Numbered from the stretch's first letter, positions 26,016-34,955 are shown. The stretch: DNA of 64,000 bases from Catenulispora acidiphila DSM 44928 (GCF_000024025.1 NC_013131.1:1426001-1490000); one strand, 5' to 3'. The notes: generated by a model from the letters alone, not told the origin. Numbers and translations: made by a program.

Positions 26016-27839
26016 TTGAGTGCCACTGGCAGCAACGGAAACGACAACACCGCCGGATCGGATCCGGGGGAGCCGCAGGCTCATCGGGCCGGCGGTGCGC
26101 CGCAGTCCGGCGGCCGCGAGCGCGCGGGCATCAGCGGCGGCTTCGCCGACCTCGCCGCGCTGCGCGAGGCGATCCTGCGCGCCGAGCGTGCCGGGCGCAC
26201 GACGCCCGCCGGTGCCGCGGGGGTGCCGGCCGGGCCGGAGGCGCTGCTGGAGGCTGTACGGCGGGTCGCGGGCAGTGGCTCGACGGGCCTGGGCCCGATG
26301 AGTCCCATGAGCCCTCTGAGTCCTCTGAGTTCGGTTCCCGCCGGCGCGTTCGCGCTCGACGCCGGACCGGAACCGGAATCCGACGGCGACTCCGACGTCC
26401 CGCTCCGCTCGCGCGGCGGCGGCGTGAACACGCCGCGCGCGGTCGTCCCGACCCCGCTGCTGGCCGCCCAGGCCGCGCGCCTGGTCGACGCCGCGCACAC
26501 CAAGCGGGCCCGCATGGTGAGCGCCATCGGCCTGCCGGCCGTCTTCCTGGCCGCCACCGGCGTCGCGGTGATGCCGACGGTCGCGAACGCGGCCAGCTCC
26601 TCCTCGCCGGCGAACGCCGCGTCCACGTCCTGCGCGGCGGGCTCGGCGGCGGTGGCGAACCCGGCTGCCAAGGCCGCGCCGAAGTCGGCACCGAGCACGA
26701 AGCCGACCACCGCGCCCAGCTCCGCCCCGAGCAAGAGCGGCTCGGCGCCGACCCCCGGCGCTCCGAAGCCCTCCTCCAGCTCGACCACCTCCCAGCCGGC
26801 GCCCACCAGCGCCCCGTCGGGCATCGCCACCCCGGCCAAGCCCACGCCGACCAGCGTCCCGTCGAGCACGACCGCCCCGCCGACCAGCGCCAAGACCACG
26901 GCGCCCCCGGCACCGGCCAGCACCCCGAGCCCCAGCTCGTCCCCGACTTGGTGGAACCCCCTGGGCTGGCTGGGCACGACGGTGAACCAGGTGTTCAACC
27001 CGGCGCCGTCCTCCAGCAGCTCCACGGTGAACAAGCTCAACGCCGCCCCGGCTGCCGACCCGACCTCGACCGCGCCGTCGACCCCGACGCCGACCCTGTC
27101 CGGGACCTCCGCGCCCAGCTCGAAGCCGAGTTCGGCACCGAGCTCAGCGCCGAGCAGCAAGCCGAGCTCCGCCCCGAGCAGCAAGCCGAGCTCGCTGCCG
27201 AGCACGCCGCAGCCGACGTCGAGCGGGTCGTCGAAGCCCTCGGCGCCGACCTCGAGCGCGAGCACCCCCTCCAGTGCCATCACGACTGTCACCGTCGGCG
27301 GCAAGGCGATCGCGGTGCCCCCGCCGAGCAGCGAGGTGTGTGTCGCGGCCGCGGCCCCGAGCGCCTTGCGCGAGATCGAGTGGCACCTGGATGCCTCCTC
27401 GCTCACGCTGACCAACCAGAAGTTCCTGGGCTTCCAGGACATCAAGACCGGCGACGGCAAGACGGTGACCGTCATGGCCATCCACGCCGACCGCGTCGAT
27501 CTGACCGACATGGTGACCTACAACGAGGACGGCCACACCAAGATCTACTCCGACGGCGGCAAGGGCAAGAACGTCAGCCTGACCAACGTCACGCTGCACG
27601 TCCTGAAGCAGCACGGGGTCATCGAGCCGCTGCTGGGCATCCCGCTCGGCGAGGTCACCCTGGGCCCGCCCGGCGAGGCCGGGACGGACCTGCTGAGCCA
27701 GACGATCATGGCGCTGCTGCAGCTGAACCTGCCGCTGCCGCCGACCACCTTCACCGGTGTGAGCGTCGACCAGTACACCCTCACCTCCGACACGCTCAAC
27801 GTTCCGGGCTTCAACGTCGGACTGAACGCCCCGTCCTAG
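26016..27839 (+). CDS. Membrane-anchored Ser/Pro-rich protein with conserved C-terminal domain
   Basis: This 607-residue protein starts at TTG 26016, four bases after the DUF6114 stop. Residues 1-166 are cytoplasmic and disordered. Residues about 168-190 (VSAIGLPAVFLAATGVAVMPTVANAA) form a membrane anchor or late signal. Residues 190-435 are a wall-spanning style linker of Ser, Pro, Thr and Ala with SSAPSSKPS repeats. Residues about 440-607 are a folded extracytoplasmic domain (VCVAAAAPSALREIEWHLDASSLTLTNQKF ... NVPGFNVGLNAPS). I do not recognise that domain. Context suggests it works with DUF6230 and DUF6114 in the envelope. A hairpin follows the stop. Confidence 0.75.
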   Translation: MSATGSNGNDNTAGSDPGEPQAHRAGGAPQSGGRERAGISGGFADLAALREAILRAERAGRTTPAGAAGVPAGPEALLEAVRRVAGSGSTGLGPMSPMSPLSPLSSVPAGAFALDAGPEPESDGDSDVPLRSRGGGVNTPRAVVPTPLLAAQAARLVDAAHTKRARMVSAIGLPAVFLAATGVAVMPTVANAASSSSPANAASTSCAAGSAAVANPAAKAAPKSAPSTKPTTAPSSAPSKSGSAPTPGAPKPSSSSTTSQPAPTSAPSGIATPAKPTPTSVPSSTTAPPTSAKTTAPPAPASTPSPSSSPTWWNPLGWLGTTVNQVFNPAPSSSSSTVNKLNAAPAADPTSTAPSTPTPTLSGTSAPSSKPSSAPSSAPSSKPSSAPSSKPSSLPSTPQPTSSGSSKPSAPTSSASTPSSAITTVTVGGKAIAVPPPSSEVCVAAAAPSALREIEWHLDASSLTLTNQKFLGFQDIKTGDGKTVTVMAIHADRVDLTDMVTYNEDGHTKIYSDGGKGKNVSLTNVTLHVLKQHGVIEPLLGIPLGEVTLGPPGEAGTDLLSQTIMALLQLNLPLPPTTFTGVSVDQYTLTSDTLNVPGFNVGLNAPS

Positions 27840-27858
27840 TCACCAGGACAGATCATCG

Positions 27859-27891
27859 CGCCCGTGCCCGCCCTCCCGGCGGGTGCGGGCG
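27859..27891 (+). terminator. Terminator of the DUF6230-DUF6114 operon
   Basis: CGCCCGTGCCCGCC / GGCGGGTGCGGGCG forms a 14-bp stem (two G-T pairs) with a 5-nt loop and is followed by TCTGCTTT. Confidence 0.7.
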
Positions 27892-27959
27892 TCTGCTTTG
27901 ATGAGAACTCCCAGCAAGAAGTCCGCAACCCGGACTCACGAGAAAGGGCCGCCGCCGAG

Positions 27960-28733
27960 ATGGGCGAGTTCGTACGCGTGGAGACTGACGGAGCGGTGGG
28001 CGTTATCCGCCTGGACCGCCCGAAGATGAACGCGCTGAACGTGCAGGTGCAGCGGGAGCTGCACGAGGCGGCCGGGCAGGTCGGCGCCGACGAGGCGATC
28101 CGTGCCGTGGTCATCTGGGGCGGCGAGCGGGTTTTCGCCGCCGGTGCCGACATCAAGGAGATGGAGCAGATGTCCTACGCGGACATGGCGCACCACTCCG
28201 GGCGGCTCCAGGACGCCTTCAAGGCGCTGGCGAACATCCCCAAGCCGGTCATCGCCGCCATCACCGGCTACGCCCTGGGCGGCGGCTGCGAGCTGGCGCT
28301 GACCGCCGACTTCCGGGTCGCGGCCGAGGACGCCAAGCTGGGCCAGCCGGAGATCCTGCTCGGCCTGATCCCCGGCGCCGGCGGGACACAGCGGCTGCCG
28401 CGGCTGATCGGTCCGGCGCGGGCCAAGGACCTGATCTTCTCCGGACGGCAGGTGGACGCCGCCGAGGCGCTGGCCATCGGGCTGGTGGACCGCGTGGTGC
28501 CGGCCGCCGAGGTGTACAAGACCGCTCTGGAGTGGGCCGGCACTTTCGCGGGCGGTCCGGCGTTGGCTCTGAAGGCGGCCAAGGAGGCCGTGAACCGCGG
28601 GCTGGAGGTGGATGTGGACACTGGTCTGGAGATCGAGCGGCTGCAGTTCACCGGGACGTTCGCGACCGAGGACCGGACCGAGGGCATGCGCGCCTTCGTC
28701 GCCAAGGAGAAGGCCAGCTTCACCGGGCGCTGA
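27960..28733 (+). CDS. Enoyl-CoA hydratase/isomerase (crotonase family)
   Basis: This 257-residue crotonase hydrates trans-2-enoyl-CoA in beta-oxidation. The oxyanion-hole and CoA segments AAGADIKEMEQM and ITGYALGGGCELALTADFRVA are present. Both catalytic Glu are visible, in GGGCELAL and GQPEILLGLIPGAGGTQRLPRLIG, which supports hydratase activity rather than another crotonase reaction. The frame is open upstream; ATG 27960 gives the standard N-terminus, with a weak AAAGGG upstream. It stands alone between the DUF6230 operon and the YbjQ-like genes. With etfAB at 46.6 kb it supplies beta-oxidation functions. Confidence 0.9.
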   Translation: MGEFVRVETDGAVGVIRLDRPKMNALNVQVQRELHEAAGQVGADEAIRAVVIWGGERVFAAGADIKEMEQMSYADMAHHSGRLQDAFKALANIPKPVIAAITGYALGGGCELALTADFRVAAEDAKLGQPEILLGLIPGAGGTQRLPRLIGPARAKDLIFSGRQVDAAEALAIGLVDRVVPAAEVYKTALEWAGTFAGGPALALKAAKEAVNRGLEVDVDTGLEIERLQFTGTFATEDRTEGMRAFVAKEKASFTGR

Positions 28734-28809
28734 GGCGCCCGCGCAGGACCCCGGGACCCGCCGAGGGGCCGCCGGGGAACCCGATGAGGCCAAGGGAGGC
28801 GTCACGGCC

Positions 28810-29709
28810 ATGGAACAGCTCCCACAGGCAGCCCGGGACCGGATGGACGAGATCCGGAACTCCGGCACCTGGGGCTCGGCCCTGACCACCAACGAGTTCG
28901 CCGCCGTGCGCGCGGCCGGCTTCGAGCCGGTCGGCCAGGTGCTGGGCTCGTGCGTGTACCACCTGGGCTACACCGGCGCCTACAACTGCCCCGGGGCGTG
29001 GATGGGCGGCGCCGGCTACACCTCGACCTCCACCGGCCGCTACTCGGCGTACGGGCCGCTGACGCAGTCCCTGTACGAGGCCCGGCGGCTGGCCGTGGAC
29101 CGGATGAGCACCGAGTGCACGATGCTCGGCGGGGACGGCGTGGTCGGCGTGCGCCTGGCGATCCGGCGGTTCCCGGCCGGCGGCCTGGAGTTCACCGCGA
29201 TCGGCACCGCGGTGCGCGCCGCGAACAGCGCGGTGAAGCTGCGACAGCCGTTCACCTCCCACGTCACCGGCCAGGAGTTCGCCAAGCTGATGATGAACGG
29301 CTGGGTCCCGGTCTCGCTGGTGCTCGGCATCGCCATCGGCACCCGGCACGACGACTGGTGGACCCGGATGTCCTCGCGGCGCTGGGCCGGCAACCAGGAG
29401 GTCGCCGGCTACACCGATCTGGTGAACCAGACCCGGCACGCCTCGCGGGCGGAGCTGGCCCGCAACGTGCGCGGCGTGCACGCCGACGGCGTTGTGGTGT
29501 CCTCCATCGAGCTGGAGATCCGGGAGCGCGAGTGCCCGGTGACCGACGGGCAGCGCGACCACATCTGCGAGGCGACGGCGATCGGCACCGCGATCGCGGC
29601 GTTCAAGACCAGCGGCCAGCCGGCCCGGACCGGCTCGCTGGCGATCATGTCGCTGGACCCGGAGCGGCGCGCCGCCGCCCGGCGTGAGACTTCTGTGCGA
29701 TACCTGTGA
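28810..29709 (+). CDS. Double-YbjQ-domain protein A
   Basis: This 299-residue cytoplasmic protein has two tandem domains of the YbjQ / 'heavy-metal-binding' (DUF74) type. The first holds ALTTNEFAAVRAAGFEPVGQVLGSCVYHLGY and SLYEARRLAVDRMSTECTMLGGDGVVGVRLA; the second holds PFTSHVTGQEFAKLMMNGWVPVSLVLGIAIGT and ARNVRGVHADGVVVSSIELEI. YbjQ proteins form ring pentamers, and metal binding is inferred, not shown. The first repeat has an insert with Cys and aromatic residues (YNCPGAWMGGAGYTSTSTG). It is followed 48 nt later by a paralogue. A GGGAGG SD supports ATG 28810. Confidence 0.82.
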   Translation: MEQLPQAARDRMDEIRNSGTWGSALTTNEFAAVRAAGFEPVGQVLGSCVYHLGYTGAYNCPGAWMGGAGYTSTSTGRYSAYGPLTQSLYEARRLAVDRMSTECTMLGGDGVVGVRLAIRRFPAGGLEFTAIGTAVRAANSAVKLRQPFTSHVTGQEFAKLMMNGWVPVSLVLGIAIGTRHDDWWTRMSSRRWAGNQEVAGYTDLVNQTRHASRAELARNVRGVHADGVVVSSIELEIRERECPVTDGQRDHICEATAIGTAIAAFKTSGQPARTGSLAIMSLDPERRAAARRETSVRYL

Positions 29710-29737
29710 CGTTCCGCAACGAGACGTTCCGCAACGA
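29708..29737. repeat. Exact tandem 15-bp duplication
   Basis: GACGTTCCGCAACGA occurs twice in succession, starting on the last two bases of the protein A stop codon. It lengthens the spacer between the two paralogues and is probably replication slippage. Confidence 0.75.
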
Positions 29738-29757
29738 GGGCCGGAGAGGCGAAGAAC

Positions 29758-30591
29758 ATGGCTGACAAGATCGCGCACACCGCCGAGGGCGTGCCCGAGG
29801 ACGCGATGCGGCGCCTGGCCGAGCTCAAGCCCGGCTCGCCCGGGTCGATCTTCACCTCGGACCTGTCGGTGAACGAGTTCCTGCTGGTCAAGGAGGCCGG
29901 GTTCCGGCCGCTGGGCCTGGTCCTGGGCTCCTCGATCTACCACGTCGGGCTGCAGGTCGCGCGCTGGGGCAAGAGCCAGGAGCTGGACGTCCTGAGCCAG
30001 GCCATGTACCACGCCCGCGAGCTGGCGATGTCCCGGATGGAGGCCGAGGCCGACGCGCTGGGCGCGGACGGCATCGTGGGCGTGCGCCTGGAGGTGGAGT
30101 TCAAGGAGTTCGGCGCCGACGTCGCGGAGTTCATCGCGATCGGCACCGCGGTCAAGGACGACGGCAGCGGCCAGCACGGCGAGGTCACCTGGCGCAACAA
30201 CAAGAACCAGCCCTTCACCTCGGACCTGTCCGGCCAGGACTTCTGGACCCTGATCCGCGCCGGCTACGCGCCGCTGGGCATGGTCATGGGCTCGTGCGTC
30301 TACCACATCGCGCACCAGCGCTTCGGCGCCGCGCTGGGCAACATCGGCAAGAACGTGGAGCTGGAGCAGTTCACCCAGGCCCTGTACGACGCCCGCGAAC
30401 TGGCTATGGCTCGCATGCAGGCCGAGGCCGAGGCGCTGCACGCCGAGGGCATCGTCGGCGTCCAGCTGCGCAACCACAGCCACACCTGGGGCTCGCACAC
30501 CACGGAGTTCTTCGCCCTCGGCACCGCCGTCCGCCCGCTGCGCCCGGACCACCAGATCCAGCGCCCGACGATGGTCCTGAGCCTGGACTAG
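29758..30591 (+). CDS. Double-YbjQ-domain protein B
   Basis: This 277-residue paralogue of protein A has two clear YbjQ-like repeats: IFTSDLSVNEFLLVKEAGFRPLGLVLGSSIYHVG with ARELAMSRMEAEADALGADGIVGVRLE, and PFTSDLSGQDFWTLIRAGYAPLGMVMGSCVYHI with ARELAMARMQAEAEALHAEGIVGVQLR. Each ends in an FxAxGTAV strand. Repeats within B are closer to each other than to A's second repeat, so A has diverged more. Role is unknown; both genes and the following small gene probably form one operon. Confidence 0.83.
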   Translation: MADKIAHTAEGVPEDAMRRLAELKPGSPGSIFTSDLSVNEFLLVKEAGFRPLGLVLGSSIYHVGLQVARWGKSQELDVLSQAMYHARELAMSRMEAEADALGADGIVGVRLEVEFKEFGADVAEFIAIGTAVKDDGSGQHGEVTWRNNKNQPFTSDLSGQDFWTLIRAGYAPLGMVMGSCVYHIAHQRFGAALGNIGKNVELEQFTQALYDARELAMARMQAEAEALHAEGIVGVQLRNHSHTWGSHTTEFFALGTAVRPLRPDHQIQRPTMVLSLD

Positions 30592-30630
30592 GAGAGCCAC
30601 GGATCCCCGAACAATGGTTGAGTAGGCGGT

Positions 30631-31065
30631 ATGAGCACTGACAACCTGCCGGAGCCGACGTCCGGCGACGACGACGTCTCCGCGGAGCTGATCGCGGCCT
30701 CCCTGCGCGCCGACACCGCGGACCTCGAGGTCTACGCGCGGGTGCTGTCCACCAACCTGATCGAGACCCTGCCGCCCGGCGCGGTCCGGCTGGAGCGCAA
30801 GCGCAGCCTGGCCGACCGCGCCGCCGGCCGCGAGGGCCGCGTGGAATCGGTGGACGTGACCCTGGGGGAGCAGCGCATGACCCTCCGCCTGGCCAAGCAC
30901 GGCCCGGTAGGCGAGGTCTGCAAGGAGGTCCGCGGCATCGTCCTGTCCCGCCAACAGGTGGCCCTCGACGTCTGGATCCAGACCCTCTCCGCGGCCATCG
31001 CGGACACCGCGCGCTCCAACGCCAAGGCCCGCGAGGTCCTGCAACGCTTCGTGCTCGGAGAATAA
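30631..31065 (+). CDS. Conserved hypothetical protein of the YbjQ-like cluster
   Basis: This 144-residue soluble protein has an acidic N-terminus (DNLPEPTSGDDDVSAEL), a central beta segment (PPGAVRLERKRSLADRAAGREGRVESVDVTLGEQRMTLRLAKHG) and a C-terminal helix pair (SRQQVALDVWIQTLSAAIADTARSNAKAREVLQRFVL). I do not recognise a family. It starts 39 nt after protein B on the same strand, suggesting a joint role with the YbjQ-like proteins. The 31066-31162 spacer has two GGCGCGCC octamers 9 bp apart that could pair as a weak terminator. Confidence 0.7.
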   Translation: MSTDNLPEPTSGDDDVSAELIAASLRADTADLEVYARVLSTNLIETLPPGAVRLERKRSLADRAAGREGRVESVDVTLGEQRMTLRLAKHGPVGEVCKEVRGIVLSRQQVALDVWIQTLSAAIADTARSNAKAREVLQRFVLGE

Positions 31066-31162
31066 AACCCCGCCACCATAAGAACCAGGTCACGAGTCGG
31101 CAACGGCGCGCCCCTCGAACTGGCGCGCCAACCCGCCGATTCGGCAAAGTGGCGACTCACGC

Positions 31163-33052
31163 ATGCCCAAGGGCACAGCACCCCCGCCACACGGAAGCAC
31201 GGTCCAGCACATGACGACGCCGCTCGACCCCGGGCCCGACCCGGAACCCCCCGGGCAGCGGCGCGGTCTCGAGAGCTACCCCGAGTTCTTCGCGTACCCG
31301 ATAGACCCCAACATCCACGAAACCGCGGTGATCCCCCGCATCCAGCCGGGAGCGACACCACCGTATCAGATCCCTTATTCCCCCACCCCGTATCCCGAAG
31401 CAGCCGACGAGACGATCGAGCCTCAGGCCGCAGCATCGCAGCCGGTGTATCCGGAGACTTATATAAAGGACAAGCCCGCAGCCGATCCGCAGGCGGTTTC
31501 TGAGCCCTGGGCACACCATTCGGCGCCACCGCAACAGCCGCAACAGCAGCAAGCAGCTCCGCAGCAGCAGCCGCAGTCGCCACCATCACCGCTGCCACCG
31601 CAACCATCACCGCAGCAGCGATCAGCAGCATCCCCGCAGCAAGCATCACCGCAAATGCCGCTGTCGCAGCAGCAATCAACAGCGCCGCAGCAGCCACAGC
31701 CATGGCCGTCGCCGCAGCAGATGCAGATGCAGTCGTCGCCATCACCGCAGCAGCAATCAACAGCGCCGCAGCAGCAGTCGCCAGCATCATCGGTGGCGCA
31801 GCAACCGTTCCCGCAGCAGCAGCAATCTTCAGCGCCGCAGCCGCCAGCACCATCGGCGGCACAGCAGCAGCGATCAGCACCGCCGCAGCAGCCGCAGCCA
31901 TGGCCGTCGCCGCCGCAGCAAAAGCCGCAGCAATCGGCCTGGTCTCACCTCTCGCAACCCCCATCCCCGCCACCGCTCCCACCCCCGGCACCCCTCCTCT
32001 CGCCACCCTCACCACCCCCGCCCCGCGCCCGCACCCAGTCCCGCGCCCCCGGCCGTCGCCGCGCCAAGCGCAGCTGGGCCGCATCGCTGTGGCCGTTTCA
32101 GGCGCTCGGCCGTCCTGTGGCGGCGAACAGTCAGCACATTCGGTCGCGCTCCACCACCGCGACTGTTTGGCGCAAGCTTCGTGCTGATCGGGCGGCGGTG
32201 TTCGGGGGCTGCACTGTGGTGGTGCTGGTTCTGCTGGCGGTGTTCGCGTCGGCGATCAGTGGGTTGTTCGGGGTCAGTCCGAATGGGCTGCATCCGGAGC
32301 TCACTGATGCCACGTTCGGGCCGCATGGTGGCTTCGGGGGTATCAGTTGGGCGCATCCGCTTGGGGTGGATCAGCGGATGGGGCGGGATCTCTTGGCGCG
32401 GCTGCTGTTCGGGGCTCGGGTGAGTCTGCTGATGGCCGGTGGGGCGACGTTGCTCAGTGTCGGGTTGGGGGTGGCGCTGGGGGTGGTGTCGGGGTACCTC
32501 GGGGGGCGCGTGGATTTGGTGATCATGCGGGTCGCCGATGTGTTTCTGGCGTTTCCGTTGATGTTGTTCGCTTTGGGGCTCACGGGGGCGTTGTCGGACT
32601 CGGCGTTCGGCTTGTCGGGCAACGCGTTGCGGATCGCGATCATGATTTTTGTGATGGGGTTCTTCAACTGGCCCTACATCGCGCGGATCGTGCGCGCTGA
32701 GGTGCTCTCGTTGCGGGGGCGGGAGTTCGTCGACGCCGCGCGGGCCATGGGCGCCTCGACGCGGTGGATCGTGTGGCGGGAGCTGCTGCCCAACCTCATG
32801 GCGCCGATTCTCGTCTACACCACCCTGCTCATCCCGGCGAACATCGTCTTCGAAGCCGGATTGTCCGCATTGGGCATAGGTCTGGACCCGCCTGCCTCTT
32901 CATGGGGGCAGATGATGACCGATGCGGTCGCCACCGTGTACACCGACCCCGAGTATCTGATCGTGCCGGGCATGGCAGTATTCATCACCGTGCTGGCGTT
33001 CAACCTGTTCGGCGACGGATTGCGGAACGCCACCGATCCCACCGCACAGTGA
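31163..33052 (+). CDS. Peptide ABC transporter permease (DppC/OppC-like) with Gln/Pro-rich N-terminal extension
   Basis: This 629-residue permease is about twice the usual 300. Residues 1-320 are a cytoplasmic low-complexity region rich in Gln, Pro, Ser and Ala, with repeated blocks such as QQSTAPQQ and PQQPQPWPSPQQ. The permease core begins near VWRKLRADRAAVFGG and has five to six membrane segments and the EAA loop GREFVDAARAMGASTRWIVWRELLPNL that docks on the ATPase. ATG 31163 is the first start; ATG 31211 (16 codons in) is an alternative. No ATPase is encoded in this first module, so it presumably shares the pair at 40.6-42.8 kb. Codon use in the core favours G-ending TTG and GGG, unlike the second permease. 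Confidence 0.85.
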   Translation: MPKGTAPPPHGSTVQHMTTPLDPGPDPEPPGQRRGLESYPEFFAYPIDPNIHETAVIPRIQPGATPPYQIPYSPTPYPEAADETIEPQAAASQPVYPETYIKDKPAADPQAVSEPWAHHSAPPQQPQQQQAAPQQQPQSPPSPLPPQPSPQQRSAASPQQASPQMPLSQQQSTAPQQPQPWPSPQQMQMQSSPSPQQQSTAPQQQSPASSVAQQPFPQQQQSSAPQPPAPSAAQQQRSAPPQQPQPWPSPPQQKPQQSAWSHLSQPPSPPPLPPPAPLLSPPSPPPPRARTQSRAPGRRRAKRSWAASLWPFQALGRPVAANSQHIRSRSTTATVWRKLRADRAAVFGGCTVVVLVLLAVFASAISGLFGVSPNGLHPELTDATFGPHGGFGGISWAHPLGVDQRMGRDLLARLLFGARVSLLMAGGATLLSVGLGVALGVVSGYLGGRVDLVIMRVADVFLAFPLMLFALGLTGALSDSAFGLSGNALRIAIMIFVMGFFNWPYIARIVRAEVLSLRGREFVDAARAMGASTRWIVWRELLPNLMAPILVYTTLLIPANIVFEAGLSALGIGLDPPASSWGQMMTDAVATVYTDPEYLIVPGMAVFITVLAFNLFGDGLRNATDPTAQ

Positions 33053-33093
33053 CGCTTCGCGGCACGACGCTAGCCATGAAGAAGGAAACCGCT

Positions 33094-34860
33094 GTGATAC
33101 CTAAGTTCTCGATCCGTGCGGGAGCCGCCGCGGCGGCGCTCGCCCTGGTCCTGTCCGCCTGCGGCTCGAGCAGCGGCGCGGGCGGGGGTTCGGCCATGGG
33201 TCCGGGCTTCGACCTGGCGAGCAAGCAGGTGCTGAACGCCTCGACCAAGACCGGCGGCACCATCAACCTGGTCTCCTCGCAGTCCTTCGACTCGATCGAC
33301 CCGGGGGTCACCTACTCCGCGCAGACCTGGAACCTGTTCCGGATGTTCGCCCGGCCGATGATGGCCTACGAGCACACGCCCGGCGGCAACCAGATCGTCG
33401 GCGACCTGGCCACCGGCCCGGGCGTGCAGTCCAACGGCGGCAAGAGCTGGACCTACACCCTGCGCGACAACGCCACCTTCGAGGACGGCACGCCGATCAC
33501 CTCCGGCGACGTGCGCTGGGCCATCGAGCGCTCCAACTGGTCCTCGCTGGTCGGCAACGGCCCGACCTACTTCCACAACATCCTCACGCCGCCGAACGAC
33601 CCGCGGTTCACGGACCTGGACGTGTACAAGTCCGGGGACAAGATGTTCGACAACATCATCGTCACCACGGACCCGAAGAAGATCACCTTCAACCTCCCGC
33701 AGGCCTTCGGCGAGTTCGACTACGTGATGACCATGCTGCAGACCGCTCCGGTCGAGCGCACCGTGGACGAGAAGGACTCCGGCGACACCTACGGCAAGCG
33801 GCCGGTCTCCACCGGCGCCTACAAGATCGCCAGCTACTCCCCGGGCAAGGAGCTCAAGCTGGTCCGCAACGCCGCCTACAACCAGCAGTCCGACCCCAAC
33901 CACATGCACACCTCGCTGGCCGACGCCGTCGACGTGCAGCTCGGCGTGGACTCCGGGGAGCGCGACCAGGAACTGCTGGACGGCCAGGCCGACGCCGACC
34001 TGGGCTCGGCGCTGACGGTGGCCAACCACGCCAAGGTGCTCCAGGACCCGACGCTGAAGTCGCAGACCGACGACGCCCCGGACTACTCGATCGCCTACTC
34101 CTCGATCAACACCGAGCTGATCCCGGACGTCCCGTGCCGGCAGGCGATCGAGTACGCGGTGGACAAGAACACGGTGCTGAACCAGCTCGGCGGGCAGTGG
34201 GGCGGCACGGTCGCCACGAACCTGCTCACCGCCGGCATCCCCGGCGCGGTCCAGTTCCCGACGTACACCTACGATCCGGCCAAGGCCAAGACCCTGCTGG
34301 CGACGTGCAAGACGGCCGACCCCGCGCTGTTCGACAGCAGCGGGGCGCTGACCTTCAAGATCGCCGCGCAGACCAACGCCCCGGACCTGCAGAACGCCGC
34401 GACCGCGATCCAGGCCTCGCTGGCCGGCGTGGGCATCAGCACCCAGGTGACGCTGTTCCCGTTCGGCCAGTACAGCCAGTACTGCGGCAACCAGGCCTAC
34501 GCCAAGGCGCACCGGCTCGGCATGTGCCTGGCCAACTGGGGACCGGACTGGCTCACCGGCTACGGCATGCTCGACCAGCTGGTGACCTCCAACGGCATCG
34601 CGGCCACCGGCAGCCAGAACTACGCCTTCCTCAACGACACGACGGTCAACTCCCTGGAGAAGGAAGCGCTGTCCAGCTTCGAGCCGAGCACCCAGCAGCA
34701 GGACTGGGTCAAGATCGACCACCGCGTGATGGACCTGGCGGCGTACGTGCCGCTGATGGACCGGCACATCATGCGCTTCCGGTCCGCCAAGCTCTCCAAC
34801 GTGATGATCGACCAGGCCGGCAGCGGCGGCTACGACCTGTCGGTCCTGGGTCTGAAGTGA
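33094..34860 (+). CDS. Peptide ABC transporter substrate-binding lipoprotein (module 1)
   Basis: This 588-residue SBP_bac_5 family lipoprotein captures oligopeptides, or possibly opines or nickel chelates, outside the cell. GTG 33094 is preferred since GAAGGAA lies 7 nt upstream; an in-frame ATG at 33076 has no SD. The signal (IRAGAAAAALALVLSAC) ends in lipobox LSAC with lipidated Cys23. Family landmarks are GGTINLVSSQSFDSIDPGVTYSAQTWN, YTLRDNATFEDGTPITSGDVRWAIERS, STGAYKI and RQAIEYAVDK. It sits between permease C1 and permease B1 as the first transporter module. Confidence 0.93.
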   Translation: MIPKFSIRAGAAAAALALVLSACGSSSGAGGGSAMGPGFDLASKQVLNASTKTGGTINLVSSQSFDSIDPGVTYSAQTWNLFRMFARPMMAYEHTPGGNQIVGDLATGPGVQSNGGKSWTYTLRDNATFEDGTPITSGDVRWAIERSNWSSLVGNGPTYFHNILTPPNDPRFTDLDVYKSGDKMFDNIIVTTDPKKITFNLPQAFGEFDYVMTMLQTAPVERTVDEKDSGDTYGKRPVSTGAYKIASYSPGKELKLVRNAAYNQQSDPNHMHTSLADAVDVQLGVDSGERDQELLDGQADADLGSALTVANHAKVLQDPTLKSQTDDAPDYSIAYSSINTELIPDVPCRQAIEYAVDKNTVLNQLGGQWGGTVATNLLTAGIPGAVQFPTYTYDPAKAKTLLATCKTADPALFDSSGALTFKIAAQTNAPDLQNAATAIQASLAGVGISTQVTLFPFGQYSQYCGNQAYAKAHRLGMCLANWGPDWLTGYGMLDQLVTSNGIAATGSQNYAFLNDTTVNSLEKEALSSFEPSTQQQDWVKIDHRVMDLAAYVPLMDRHIMRFRSAKLSNVMIDQAGSGGYDLSVLGLK

Positions 34861-34955
34861 CGCCCCGCCGCGCGCCGGGCCGCCGGCGGCCGACCAAGCC
34901 GCCCCGGCCCGGCGCGCGGCGTCATCTCCATGAAACGAGCGAAAGCACCGGCGGC

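Noticed and set aside
31105-31129. Two GGCGCGCC octamers upstream of the module 1 permease as an operator
   Set aside because: Self-complementary GC octamers are expected often in DNA of this composition, and no further symmetry supports a site.
30732-32084. Ala-rich minus-strand frame resembling a membrane protein
   Set aside because: It is the complement of CAG/CCG/GCA-type codons in the Gln/Pro-rich permease head and two other genes; the apparent hydrophobic repeats are artefacts.
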